A DNA stretch of 49,387 bases from JAQBQZ01 sp964554765 (GCA_964554765.1 CAZKPS010000003.1:1-49387), one strand, 5' to 3'. Positions 30,333-38,677 are shown, counted from the stretch's first letter. Translations and numbers: made by a program. Notes: generated from the letters alone by a model not told the origin.

Positions 30333-30335
30333 TTT

Positions 30336-30360
30336 ATTCTATATACAATATTCAACATTC
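30336..30360. repeat. 25-bp AT-rich repeat, copy 2
   Basis: Identical to 974-998; directly downstream of a minus-strand stop codon. Confidence 0.6.
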
Positions 30361-30366
30361 AATCTT

Positions 30367-31275
30367 CTATCCCAGCGCCAGTTTCGCGAGCGCGAGTATC
30401 CCCTCTTTTGATTTTGCTACCGCAAGGAAACGAGCGTTGTGACAAAACAAAGTATCTGATACACCTGTAACCTTTACCAACTCCTCATCACGAAGCCCTG
30501 CCCAACTTTCAGGCAAAAGTTTTCGAGATTCAAAAGTTCCTTTTTCCTTTCCGATAGTTTTTAGAGACCATGTACCATTTGAAGTATTTGGTGCAACCAC
30601 AAACAGTGGTTCTGGTAAATTAATCAAAATATCTTGCCACGGATAAAATCTATCTAAGATAACAAGTCTTTTGTCCGTCGCGTTGCTGTATGCATCAACA
30701 ACAAATCTTTTTGCCTCTGATTTATCTCTGGCTCGTGTAATCATTCTCTCTATGAGCTTAGTCGCTACCCCGACGAGATACATAAAATTCTCATATCGAA
30801 GATTGTCTCCATTATCATTTGTCATCTCCTCTTTCCAAGTAATATTAAAATCCGCGACAAGAGACGATACCTCGTAAGTAAACACATCATCAATATTGTT
30901 TTTTGAAAGCTTTATTCCATTATCATTTGCATCTATAGAGAGTACCAGCTTATTCTCGATTTCATCTTTGATCCACTTATCCATCGTAATCATATCTCCA
31001 AACACATTCCACACGAGTCCGAACGATGCATACGGAATACCATTCGCTCTCGTCCCTGCACCACCCACCTGATGATGATCGAAACGAAGTGTGGCAATAT
31101 CGTAGATACCACCCACATCAATAACAGCATCAGCTTTTTTGATAATATCTTCATCACGAGAACGTATCACCTGCCATTCATTATCGATATTATTAGCAAG
31201 GAGAAATGTTGCCACTGCAAATACATCATCTGCGTGGAAAGTGCCATTATGTGTTACGAGAGTTTTTTGTGCCAT
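30367..31275 (-). CDS. MYG1-family (UPF0160) DHH-like hydrolase
   Basis: 302 aa. Starts KTLVTHNGTFHADDVFAVATFLL with the His/Asp metal motif THNG-FHADD (8-18); RFDHHQVGGAGTR carries DHH-type residues near 66-76. Eukaryotic MYG1 is a nuclear/mitochondrial 3'-5' RNA exonuclease; bacterial members are scattered and common in CPR as far as I know. Cytosolic and metal-dependent. TATATA lies 6 nt before the ATG, a weak promoter match. Confidence 0.85.
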   Translation of the reverse strand: MAQKTLVTHNGTFHADDVFAVATFLLANNIDNEWQVIRSRDEDIIKKADAVIDVGGIYDIATLRFDHHQVGGAGTRANGIPYASFGLVWNVFGDMITMDKWIKDEIENKLVLSIDANDNGIKLSKNNIDDVFTYEVSSLVADFNITWKEEMTNDNGDNLRYENFMYLVGVATKLIERMITRARDKSEAKRFVVDAYSNATDKRLVILDRFYPWQDILINLPEPLFVVAPNTSNGTWSLKTIGKEKGTFESRKLLPESWAGLRDEELVKVTGVSDTLFCHNARFLAVAKSKEGILALAKLALG

Positions 31276-31287
31276 ATATAATATATA

Positions 31288-32079
31288 TTAGTCTTGAACT
31301 TTTAAGAGGTTTCCCATAATCTTTACTTTTTTAAACATTGCTGAAAAGAATAGCCACATTATCACAAGATATACAATATTCAAACCAAGTGAAATATAAA
31401 AAGCATTCCAATCAATAGGTCCACCGGACATAACAGCACGCATTGATTCAAATACATAACTTACAGGCAAAAAACTAGAGATAGTTGCGAGCGGCGCCGG
31501 AAGTGCAGAAAGAGGATAAAAAGCAGCACTTATTGGCTGGATAAGAAATGAAATCCCGAATGCCAAGACTTGGGCTGAAGACCCAAATCGGATGATAACT
31601 CCATTAATAAAGAGTGCGAGAGTAATACCAAACAAAAGCAGATTAAATATAAATGGCACAAGTGCAAATCCGAGTACAAATATATTAAATGTATAAAGAA
31701 AATACGAAAGAATCAAAAGAAATGAAGTCATCACAACAAGTCTTATCATTGCAAGAATCACACCGGCCGCAAAAAACTCAGAAAGCTTAAGTGGGGTCAC
31801 AAAGATATTTAAAAAATTTCTATGCCATACATCTTCAAGAAAATATGTTGAAATAAAATTCTGTGCTCGATCAATAATCTGCCAAAGAATAACTCCACCC
31901 AAAAGCATAGTAGCAATATTAAGATTTTGAGGTCCGGTACGCCCAAGATAAAAACTAAAAAAACCCCAAGTCAAAAGCTCCATCACCGGCCAAAAGAAAA
32001 CATCTAAAAGTCGTGGGAGACTTCTCTTGTAAATATACATATGGCGCATCACAAGCGCATTTATTCTTCCAAAGTTCAT
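31288..32079 (-). CDS. ABC-2 type transporter permease
   Basis: 263 aa with six predicted membrane helices (about 22-45, 55-75, 100-125, 130-160, 165-190, 230-252). Family-typical LPVSYVFESMRAVMSGGP lies in the last third. It partners the ATP-binding gene at 32269, probably exporting a lipid, polysaccharide or drug. Its ATG is fused to the end of a 191-bp palindromic element that separates the two genes. Confidence 0.85.
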   Translation of the reverse strand: MNFGRINALVMRHMYIYKRSLPRLLDVFFWPVMELLTWGFFSFYLGRTGPQNLNIATMLLGGVILWQIIDRAQNFISTYFLEDVWHRNFLNIFVTPLKLSEFFAAGVILAMIRLVVMTSFLLILSYFLYTFNIFVLGFALVPFIFNLLLFGITLALFINGVIIRFGSSAQVLAFGISFLIQPISAAFYPLSALPAPLATISSFLPVSYVFESMRAVMSGGPIDWNAFYISLGLNIVYLVIMWLFFSAMFKKVKIMGNLLKVQD

Positions 32080-32268
32080 CCCGTTCGAAATAGGAAGCGC
32101 TTATCGCGAACCTAATTTATTATTTAATAAATAATAATGTCTACAGTCTATCTTATTTTGAGCTGATACTAGGCGCTTCCGTAGTATATGTAAATTTAAA
32201 CCGTTTGTCATATTTTTTCTTTATTATGATTAAGTAAATCTGATTAATTGAGTAATTTCGAACAGGAT
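32078..32268 (-). repeat. Start-codon-linked palindromic element, copy 2
   Basis: Ends ATCCCGTTCGAAAT (32078-32091) and ATTTCGAACAGGAT (32255-32268); on the minus-strand RNA the single difference is a U-G pair. Inside are further nested arms: GGAAGCGC/GCGCTTCC and TTATTATTTAATAAATAATAA. Confidence 0.8.
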
Positions 32269-32991
32269 TCATTCCTCCCTCGCTATATTAATAAACACAT
32301 CATTCAAATCCTTGTGTCCGAATTTCTCCATAAGTTCTCCTGGTGTACCCTCCTCTCTGATAACCCCCTTGTTAATAAATATAACTCGATCACAAATCTT
32401 TTCGATTTCTGCCATATTATGTGATGTATAAAGCACAGTGACACCCCTCTCTTTCTGCATCTTTGTAAGTATAGAAAGTGTTTTTTCGGCGATATCAGGA
32501 TCGAGTGATGCAGTAGGTTCATCAAGTAGTAAGAGTTCCGGATCATTCACAAAAGCTTTGGCAAGGTTCACACGAGTGAGCTGTCCTGTCGAGAGTGATG
32601 CGGTCATCCGAGGAAGCAAATGTTTAATCTCAAACTCTTCTGAAAGTTTTTCTATCTTTGCTTTTGGATTTTTGACTCCATACAGTCGCGCAAATGTGAG
32701 AAGATTTTCCATCACTGTAAGATTGGTTGGAAGCGACACGTATGGTGATGAGAAATTAATTCTCCCCAAAATCTCTTCTTTGTGATGCTTAAAATTGAGA
32801 CCAAAAATAATAATATCTCCTGATGTTGGAGTGATGATATCCAGAATCATTTGAATTGTTGTTGTCTTTCCTGCACCGTTTGGTCCCAAAAATGCAGTAA
32901 TACCACCTTTTTCAACAGAGAAAGAGAGATTTTCGACTGCGCGGAAACTACCAAAATCCTTAATTAGATTTTTAATTTCAAGCGCTTTCAT
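32269..32991 (-). CDS. ABC transporter ATP-binding protein
   Basis: 240 aa. Walker A GPNGAGKTTT (36-45), signature LSTGQLTRVNLAKA (Thr where LSGGQ has Gly), Walker B ELLLLDEP and the H-loop TSHNM. The ABC-2 exporter type matches the permease downstream. Its ATG overlaps the stop of the AI-2E gene by one base (TAATG), so the three genes form one operon. The TGA stop overlaps an ATG of a small frame inside the palindromic element. Confidence 0.93.
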   Translation of the reverse strand: MKALEIKNLIKDFGSFRAVENLSFSVEKGGITAFLGPNGAGKTTTIQMILDIITPTSGDIIIFGLNFKHHKEEILGRINFSSPYVSLPTNLTVMENLLTFARLYGVKNPKAKIEKLSEEFEIKHLLPRMTASLSTGQLTRVNLAKAFVNDPELLLLDEPTASLDPDIAEKTLSILTKMQKERGVTVLYTSHNMAEIEKICDRVIFINKGVIREEGTPGELMEKFGHKDLNDVFINIAREE

Positions 32992-34046
32992 TATTTATTA
33001 TCCTTAAGGATGATTGGTTTGTAGATTTCAAAAAGAGTAAAGAGAAACGAGAGAACAATTGGTCCCAAGATAAATCCAATCACACCAAAGTAAGCAATAC
33101 CGCCGAGCACAGAGAGCAAGATAAGGAGTGGGTGAATATTAATACCCCTTTCAACAAGCTTTGGTCCAAGAAAATTATCAATAAGTCCTACACACACAAC
33201 ACCCCAAAGTAAAAGTCCGAATGCGTGAGTGGTTTCACCTGTAAAGAATAGATAGAGGACACCAGGAACAATAATAAGCGACGTACCTACACCAGGTACG
33301 AGTGCCGCAATAACTGTCAAACCTCCCCAGAGAAGTGCAGATGGTATACCAAAGAAATGAAATCCAAGTCCTGTCATAATTCCTTGAATCAAAGCCACCA
33401 ACATAGATCCTTTAACTACAGAAATAATAGCCACTCGAAGCTTTGCGAGTATTTCCTCATCCCTATTGTCTGGAAATGGACTTATCTCGATAAGCCTCTT
33501 GCGTATTTGAGATCCATCTCGAAGGAAGTAATAGAAAGCAAAAAGAAATATGAACACATCCATAAAGAATTTCGCAAGACCTGAGAAAATGTCTCCAAAG
33601 TGTCCCCTAATCCATGAAAGTATCGTAAAGACATAGCTTTCTGTTTCAGATACATCAAATACAGGCCAATGAATTCCAAATGGTGAAAATGTAGTAATAA
33701 CATTGTTTGCGACAATAGTGAGTTTTGACATTATACCCCCACTTCCTTGCATAGAGGCAAATGCATAATCATAGAAATTCTTTACTTCGTCTGAGAGCTG
33801 AATACCATAGAGGATGAATGGAAGAAGCACAAGAGTAAACACAATCAAAAGTGTAATAAGTGCAGTAAGTGACTTATGCCTTGGTAGACTCCGAGCAACT
33901 CGTTTGTTAAGAGGGTCAAATATAACAGCAAAAAGTATTGCTACTATTATAGAAAATAAGTATGGCTCAAAAATCTTGTAAGACAAAAAGACAGTAATAC
34001 CAAGTAGAATAAAATAAATATAGATTTCTAGTTTGTTTTCTTTCAT
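32991..34046 (-). CDS. AI-2E family transporter (PerM-like)
   Basis: 351 aa with about eight membrane helices and the conserved C-terminal block LLWGVVCVGLIDNFLGPKLVERGINIHPLLILLSVLGGIAYFGVIGFILGP, diagnostic of this family. Members export small molecules or act as Na+/H+ antiporters; the substrate is not inferable. A consensus promoter (TTGATA-16-TATAAT) is about 50 bp upstream. The ATG is preceded by the TTTTCTAAACGGG motif shared with three other starts in the window. Confidence 0.9.
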   Translation of the reverse strand: MKENKLEIYIYFILLGITVFLSYKIFEPYLFSIIVAILFAVIFDPLNKRVARSLPRHKSLTALITLLIVFTLVLLPFILYGIQLSDEVKNFYDYAFASMQGSGGIMSKLTIVANNVITTFSPFGIHWPVFDVSETESYVFTILSWIRGHFGDIFSGLAKFFMDVFIFLFAFYYFLRDGSQIRKRLIEISPFPDNRDEEILAKLRVAIISVVKGSMLVALIQGIMTGLGFHFFGIPSALLWGGLTVIAALVPGVGTSLIIVPGVLYLFFTGETTHAFGLLLWGVVCVGLIDNFLGPKLVERGINIHPLLILLSVLGGIAYFGVIGFILGPIVLSFLFTLFEIYKPIILKDNK

Positions 34047-34090
34047 CCCGTTTAGAAAATATTAGTAATTACTAATGTTAATATATACAT
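34045..34090 (-). repeat. Start-codon-linked element, single arm (copy 4)
   Basis: ATCCCGTTTAGAAAATATTA then the perfect palindrome ATTAGTAATTACTAAT. Similar over about 45 bp to the left end of the 42462 copy; no opposite arm seen. Confidence 0.55.
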
Positions 34091-34094
34091 AACA

Positions 34095-34122
34095 ATTATA
34101 CCCTATCAAATTTAGTTATCAA
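34095..34122 (-). promoter_or_regulatory. Promoter of AI-2E/ABC operon
   Basis: Minus strand TTGATA (34117-34122), 16-bp spacer, TATAAT (34095-34100). Predicted leader of about 40 nt containing the single-arm element. Confidence 0.6.
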
Positions 34123-34933
34123 TCACATCAGAATTCTGATTTAAAACATCATAATCTGGGTCCAATAACCTCCGTACTCTATTATTAATGAGTCTTGCCC
34201 TTTCTTGGAAAAATTTTTCTTTATCTTTATCATCCACCATACTTCTTTCAAAAGGCTTTGTTTTTGACTGAAGATTGACAGTATATCCGGTTAATCCATC
34301 AAGCCATTTCTCTTTGTCTTCTTTTGGAATAGTGGCTAGATACCTTTTAATATTTCCCCTATATGTTTCAAGATCCCCAACACCTGGAAAAACTAATCCG
34401 TTATAAAGAAAATAATAATCACTGAGCCCTTTATCTAAACCTTTTTCTTCCAAATATCCAGGTTCAATTTTAGAAGTATTCACTTTACCTATTTCGTCAA
34501 TTCGAAAAACAGGAAGATTTTTCTTAGATCTTTCGCGAATAAATTCTTCTGCCAATCCACTCACTTTTCCTAGAAAATCATAAGAAATACCGGTACCCAT
34601 TGGTTTACCCGTATCATCACCTATATAAAAAATATCTATATCTGAAGAAGTATCATTATGTGAAGAAGCATTATTATGTGAAGAAGCATTATTATGTGAA
34701 TATCCCTTTAATGTTGACCCTCCGATTGTAATACCCTTTAATCTCGGTTCGCGCTCCTTAATATAATCAAACATTTCTCTAACGAATTCTAGTCTCTCAC
34801 TTATATTCTCCTTATCTCCCTCTATAGTTTGCGGGTGAAAAAGCTTATGCTCCCACCAGTGATTTTCTGGTCCTTTTGGGTCATTTTGTTCTAATTCTAT
34901 TTCTGGAATCTGTAATTTAGGCTCTCTTTCCAT
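34112..34933 (-). CDS. Nucleotidyltransferase-like protein with repeat expansion at the active-site loop
   Basis: 273 aa. ITIGGSTLKGY (68-78) and SSDIDIFYIG (96-105) give the GS...DxD core of the polymerase-beta nucleotidyltransferase fold (G71-G72-S73, D98, D100). Between them lies an 18-residue stretch of three SHNxxS repeats encoded by an 18-bp tandem DNA repeat. One unit (GYSHNDTSSDIDI) would be the expected length. Remaining sequence not recognised. TGaTATAAT lies 6 nt before the ATG. Confidence 0.65.
   Translation of the reverse strand: MEREPKLQIPEIELEQNDPKGPENHWWEHKLFHPQTIEGDKENISERLEFVREMFDYIKEREPRLKGITIGGSTLKGYSHNNASSHNNASSHNDTSSDIDIFYIGDDTGKPMGTGISYDFLGKVSGLAEEFIRERSKKNLPVFRIDEIGKVNTSKIEPGYLEEKGLDKGLSDYYFLYNGLVFPGVGDLETYRGNIKRYLATIPKEDKEKWLDGLTGYTVNLQSKTKPFERSMVDDKDKEKFFQERARLINNRVRRLLDPDYDVLNQNSDVIDN
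34648..34701. repeat. 18-bp tandem repeat, three units, in frame
   Basis: Units of AAGCATTATTATGTGAAG with small differences in the first and last; they encode SHNxxS units between the GS and DxD motifs. Confidence 0.9.
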
Positions 34934-34939
34934 GATTTT

Positions 34940-34948
34940 ATTATATCA
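34940..34948 (-). promoter_or_regulatory. Extended -10, leaderless geometry
   Basis: TGaTATAAT on the minus strand, 6 nt before the ATG at 34933. Confidence 0.6.
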
Positions 34949-34965
34949 CTCATAAGCAATAACAA

Positions 34966-34997
34966 AACAGCACCGCCCGAAGGGCGGTGCTGTTTTT
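34966..34997 (-). terminator. Rho-independent terminator behind secA
   Basis: Minus strand ACAGCACCGCCC-TTC-GGGCGGTGCTGTTTTGTT; strong stem, T-rich on both sides. Confidence 0.9.
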
Positions 34998-35041
34998 TAA
35001 TTCATTCTATATACTATATACAATATACTACATACCAAATA

Positions 35042-37504
35042 CTATCTTCCGTGGCACTTCTTATATTTCTTCCCACTTCCACAAGGACATGGATCGTTTC
35101 TGTCCACCTTACTTCCGTCGTGTACTATCGGTTTGTTGTTTTTAGCCACTGAGCCTTTACTTAAATCTTCTCGGGTCTCAATAACTTTAGGTGCCTCAAC
35201 CGGTTTGATTGCCACCTCAACCTTTGAAATAGTATCAAGCACCATATCATCAATTGCTTGTTCCATTTCTTTAAAGAGTCGGAGTCCGTCTTTTTTATAT
35301 TCCACTAGTGGATCACGTTGTCCATATGCACGCAGATTCACTGATCCACGAAGATAATCCATCATTTCGAGATGATCCATCCAGAACATATCAATAGTCT
35401 GAAGACAAATTGACCGCACACCATTTGCAAAAGCATCTACACCTAATTTTTCTTTCTTTTCTTCAATTATTTTTGAGAGAGTTTCATCTCCTGCCACGAG
35501 TGAATCCACAATGCCGAGCACTTCCGCAGTATCTCCCAAGAGCACTTTTCGTCGCTTGTCGTAGATAATCTTTCGCTGATAGTTCATCACATCATCGAAT
35601 TCGAGTGTGTGCTTTCGTGAATCAAAATGAAACCCTTCGATTCGAGTCTGTGCAGTTTCGAGTGATCTATTGATAAGTCTGTTTTCGATTGGCTCATCTT
35701 CCGCAATATCAAATCGTACCATCATTCGTTTTATGATGTCAGATGCAAACACTCGCATGAGATCATCCTCGAGCGATACATAGAATTGTGTTTCTCCCGG
35801 ATCTCCTTGTCGCCCTGATCGCCCTCGAAGCTGGTTGTCGATTCGTCGTGCTTCGTGTCGCTCAGTTCCGAGCACAAAGAGTCCACCGAGCACTTTTACT
35901 TCATCTTCTTTTTCTTTGTCGAATGGTACTCCACCGAGTTTGATATCCACTCCTCGTCCTGCCATATTTGTCGCGATTGTTACCGCACCTTTTTTACCTG
36001 CACCTGCAATAATCTCACCCTCCTTTTCGTGATTTTTAGCATTCAAGAGATTATGAGGTACACCCTCTCGATGCAAATACGCAGAGAGTATTTCGTTCTT
36101 CTCAATAGATACTGTACCAATAAGCACCGGCTGACCTTTAATATGAAGCTCTCGTACTTTTTTTGCTAGTGCTTTGAACTTCCCTTGTTCATTTTGGAAA
36201 ATATAGTCGTTTCTATCAATTCGTTTAATAGGCCTATGTGTTGGGATAACTATGGTTTCAAGTTTGTATACCTTGAGAAACTCTTCTTTTGAAGTTTCTG
36301 CAGTTCCTGTCATACCGGCGAGTTTTTTGTAAAGTCGGAAGTAATTCTGAAATGTAATCGATGCATATGTTCGACTTTCTTCTTTGATTTCCACACCTTC
36401 TTTTGCCTCAATAGCCTGATGAAGACCCTCACTCCATCGTCGTCCTGGCTGGATTCGTCCTGTGAATTCATCAACAATTAGAATCTCTCCATCTTTGACT
36501 ACATATTCTTTATCTTTGTTGAAAAGCGCCTTTGCACGTACAGCAGTCTCAAGATGGTGTACTGATTTGATACCCTTGTCAGTATAAATATTTTCTACAC
36601 CGAGCATTTTTTCTACTTCAGTGATACCTGCATCAGTCATTGCGATTGATCGGTGTTTTTCATCGACAGTATAGTGTTCTTCTTTTTTAAGTCTATCTGC
36701 TATCCGTGCGAAAGTGACATAAAGATTCTCAGATTTCTGTGTAGGAGAAGAGATAATAAGCGGGGTTCGAGCTTCATCAATGAGAATCGAATCAATCTCG
36801 TCCACAATTGCAAAATTATATTCTCGCTGTCTTAAATCTTCTTCTCGATATGAGATATTGTCTCGAAGATAATCAAAACCAAACTCGTTGTTCGTACCAT
36901 AAGTTATATCTGCAGCATACGCCTCTCGTCGAGTACAAGGCCGGAGAAATTCGTATACTACCTTAAACGATGCAACTTCATCTCGCTGCTCGTCCATCTC
37001 TTTATGATTCGGGTCATATATATATGAAGCCTCACTGTTGATAATACCAACAGATAGACCGAGAAAATCAAAAATTTGTGCCATCCATACAGCATCTCTT
37101 CGTGAGAGATAGTCGTTTACAGTAACAAGATGTGCACCTTTACCTTCGAGTGCATTAAGATAGAGTGGCAAAGTTGCAACAAATGTCTTACCTTCCCCAG
37201 TTCTCATCTCAGCAATCTTACCTTGATGAATCATTATTCCTCCCACAAGCTGGACATCGAAGTGTCTCATACCGAGAGTTCTCTTAGCACCTTCACGAAG
37301 CACAGCAAAAGCCTCTGGTAGAAGTTCATCTAAAGTTTCACCGTTTTTGATTCTCTCTTTAAATTCAATGGTTTTTGCCTTTAGCTCCGTATCAGAGAGT
37401 GACTGAATATCCTTCTCAAGATCATTGATTTTTTGGACTATTTTTTTGGTTCCTGTAATAGCTCTTTTAGAGGTATCCCCAAACAGTTTTGTGATTATTG
37501 ACAT
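35042..37504 (-). CDS. secA: Preprotein translocase ATPase SecA
   Basis: 820 aa from the ATG at 37504 (MSIITKLFGD). NBD1 has MRTGEGKTFVATLP (Walker A) and VDEIDSILIDEARTP (DEAD-like), then the preprotein cross-linking domain, NBD2 (TNMAGRGVDIKLGG, RIDNQLRGRSGRQGDPG) and the helical scaffold. The C-terminal zinc tail is DPCPCGSGKKYKKCHGR. It drives protein export through SecYEG. TGtTAAAAT lies 7 nt before this ATG and decides against the longer frame to 37531. Confidence 0.98.
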   Translation of the reverse strand: MSIITKLFGDTSKRAITGTKKIVQKINDLEKDIQSLSDTELKAKTIEFKERIKNGETLDELLPEAFAVLREGAKRTLGMRHFDVQLVGGIMIHQGKIAEMRTGEGKTFVATLPLYLNALEGKGAHLVTVNDYLSRRDAVWMAQIFDFLGLSVGIINSEASYIYDPNHKEMDEQRDEVASFKVVYEFLRPCTRREAYAADITYGTNNEFGFDYLRDNISYREEDLRQREYNFAIVDEIDSILIDEARTPLIISSPTQKSENLYVTFARIADRLKKEEHYTVDEKHRSIAMTDAGITEVEKMLGVENIYTDKGIKSVHHLETAVRAKALFNKDKEYVVKDGEILIVDEFTGRIQPGRRWSEGLHQAIEAKEGVEIKEESRTYASITFQNYFRLYKKLAGMTGTAETSKEEFLKVYKLETIVIPTHRPIKRIDRNDYIFQNEQGKFKALAKKVRELHIKGQPVLIGTVSIEKNEILSAYLHREGVPHNLLNAKNHEKEGEIIAGAGKKGAVTIATNMAGRGVDIKLGGVPFDKEKEDEVKVLGGLFVLGTERHEARRIDNQLRGRSGRQGDPGETQFYVSLEDDLMRVFASDIIKRMMVRFDIAEDEPIENRLINRSLETAQTRIEGFHFDSRKHTLEFDDVMNYQRKIIYDKRRKVLLGDTAEVLGIVDSLVAGDETLSKIIEEKKEKLGVDAFANGVRSICLQTIDMFWMDHLEMMDYLRGSVNLRAYGQRDPLVEYKKDGLRLFKEMEQAIDDMVLDTISKVEVAIKPVEAPKVIETREDLSKGSVAKNNKPIVHDGSKVDRNDPCPCGSGKKYKKCHGR

Positions 37505-37511
37505 ACAGGCT

Positions 37512-37520
37512 ATTTTAACA
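37512..37520 (-). promoter_or_regulatory. Extended -10, leaderless geometry
   Basis: TGtTAAAAT on the minus strand, 7 nt before the ATG of secA. Confidence 0.55.
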
Positions 37521-37548
37521 CAAATTGTCACATATCTAAAGGATACAC

Positions 37549-37682
37549 CCGCACACTAACTTTGCCATCGTTTTATTGTGTTTAGCTAGTAATTCAATAC
37601 TAATATAGTAAATACCTACTCAATCATAATTGGTAACTTAGATGAGTAAGCAAGAAAACACAATGGCAAAGTTAGTGTGCGG
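37549..37682 (-). repeat. Terminator-linked palindromic element, copy B
   Basis: 134 bp. Inverted ends CCGCACACTAACTTTGCCAT and its complement at 37663-37682. On the minus strand it begins right behind the U-tract of the terminator of the 23-aa gene. The arms differ from copy A at two positions on each side, with matching changes in the opposite arm. Confidence 0.88.
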
Positions 37683-37685
37683 ATA

Positions 37686-37713
37686 AAAAAACAAAACCAC
37701 CCTTTCGGGTGGT
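37686..37713 (-). terminator. Rho-independent terminator of the 23-aa gene
   Basis: Minus strand ACCACCC-GAAA-GGGTGGTTTTGTTTTTTT; GNRA-type tetraloop. Element B follows at once. Confidence 0.92.
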
Positions 37714-37724
37714 TTCGTGAAAGG

Positions 37725-37796
37725 CTAGATTCGAGCCTTCTTCTTTGGAGCAGCCTTCTTTTTCTTTGGAGCTGCTTTTTTCTTTTTTGCTGGCAT
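37725..37796 (-). CDS. Lys/Ala/Pro-rich basic peptide, 23 aa
   Basis: Sequence is essentially MPAKKKK then two AAPKKK-type units and ARI. It resembles the tails of histone H1-like bacterial proteins. The strong terminator 11 bp beyond the stop supports a real short gene. Probably binds DNA or RNA by charge; this is inference. The start is the ATG at 37794-37796. Confidence 0.6.
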   Translation of the reverse strand: MPAKKKKAAPKKKKAAPKKKARI

Positions 37797-38083
37797 ATTA
37801 TTTGTAACCTCGTACTATTCTTAAAAAAATATTATTTAAATTTGAGAAAGGACGAAGTGAAAAAATTATTTTTTAAAGCTTTAATCTCGAAAAAAAATTT
37901 ACGACCATAAATTATTCTCGAGCGATGACATAATTATCTAATTATTTTTTTCTTAACACAATATTTTTTTTCAAAATGTTGTGGATAACTTTTTTATTTT
38001 TATTTTTTCAAAAAAATTTTAAAAAATATTTATGAAAATTTTTATTAATTTAAAAAAATAAATATGAAAATTAATTTATAAAA
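37797..38083. other. Very AT-rich intergenic tract with one consensus DnaA box
   Basis: Long A and T runs with almost no GC from about 37930 on. TGTGGATAA at 37981-37989 is the complement of the DnaA box TTATCCACA. No ORF of note. dnaA, dnaN and gyrB are not nearby and only one perfect box is seen. Confidence 0.5.
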
Positions 38084-38108
38084 AACCGCACACAGAAACT
38101 GTGTACGG
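38076..38108 (-). terminator. Rho-independent terminator of the orphan gene
   Basis: Minus strand CCGTACACAG-TTT-CTGTGTGCGG then TTTTTTATAAATT; one G-U pair in a 10-bp stem. Confidence 0.85.
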
Positions 38109-38129
38109 AGTGAAAGATTGAGGTTGTGA

Positions 38130-38513
38130 CTACTTCAGAAAATCAGCGACCAGCCAACCCGCCAGCTTTTCAGGAAGATCTTTTGGAACCTTCCACTCAT
38201 GAACTTGTGGTTGGGGTTTGCCTGTGGTCATTTGTTTTTTGACAGAATCCTCGCGCTGAAGCTGCTTACTTTTTTTGTATTCCGCGATTGACTTGTGAAG
38301 AGCAGTAACAACCTGTGCACGAATCACTTCACGTGATGGCAATGGCTTTGTCAACATCTTATGACCTTCCAATTCACGAAGATAGCCGACATCGACAAAT
38401 GTCTTCTCGACAACGGAAAAAAGAATAGCAAGTACCGACTGAGGACCATGTTGAATATGACTCAGGCAGCTGGCTACATGAGCATCCGGATGATCCGTGA
38501 CTATATTGCACAT
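38130..38513 (-). CDS. Orphan hypothetical protein, 127 aa (or 149 aa from 38579)
   Basis: No family recognised. Opens MCNIVTDHPDAHVASC; the middle is hydrophobic/helical (SVLAILFSVVEKTFVDVGYL), followed by a Lys/Gln-rich stretch and a C-terminal EKLAGWLVADFLK. The ATG at 38513 sits 1 nt after four hexanucleotide repeats. A longer frame from 38579 would translate those repeats as (PI)n and would begin inside a 19-bp inverted repeat. A terminator 22 bp beyond the stop supports a real gene. Base composition is less AT-rich than the tract downstream. Confidence 0.55.
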   Translation of the reverse strand: MCNIVTDHPDAHVASCLSHIQHGPQSVLAILFSVVEKTFVDVGYLRELEGHKMLTKPLPSREVIRAQVVTALHKSIAEYKKSKQLQREDSVKKQMTTGKPQPQVHEWKVPKDLPEKLAGWLVADFLK

Positions 38514-38514
38514 A

Positions 38515-38538
38515 ATTGGGATTGGGATTGGGATTGGA
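38515..38538. repeat. Hexanucleotide repeat, four units
   Basis: ATTGGG three times then ATTGGA (minus strand TCCAAT then CCCAAT units), ending 1 nt before the ATG at 38513. Confidence 0.9.
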
Positions 38539-38561
38539 GTTAGCTTTTGGCGAATATGAAA

Positions 38562-38628
38562 TATCGCTTTAGCAAACATACAACATAATCAGAATCTATC
38601 TAAATGCCTTATGTTTGCTAAAGCGATA
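38562..38628. repeat. 19-bp perfect inverted repeat upstream of the orphan gene
   Basis: TATCGCTTTAGCAAACATA and its exact complement at 38610-38628, with a 29-bp spacer. The left arm contains the alternative ATG at 38579. Confidence 0.9.
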
Positions 38629-38677
38629 CTAACCTCTGTAAAGAACAGCAGATGGCACAATAACACACTTATTGTAT

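Noticed and set aside
30233..30358. 42-residue N-terminal extension of Obg
   Set aside because: Reads through AT-rich intergenic DNA and a GC-rich hairpin; Obg normally starts MxFIDE.
37677..37910. 77-codon plus-strand frame
   Set aside because: Covers the end of element B, a terminator and the 23-aa gene in antisense; no start signal.
37797..38083. Firm call of a replication origin
   Set aside because: Only one perfect DnaA box, no origin-linked genes, and no change of gene orientation.
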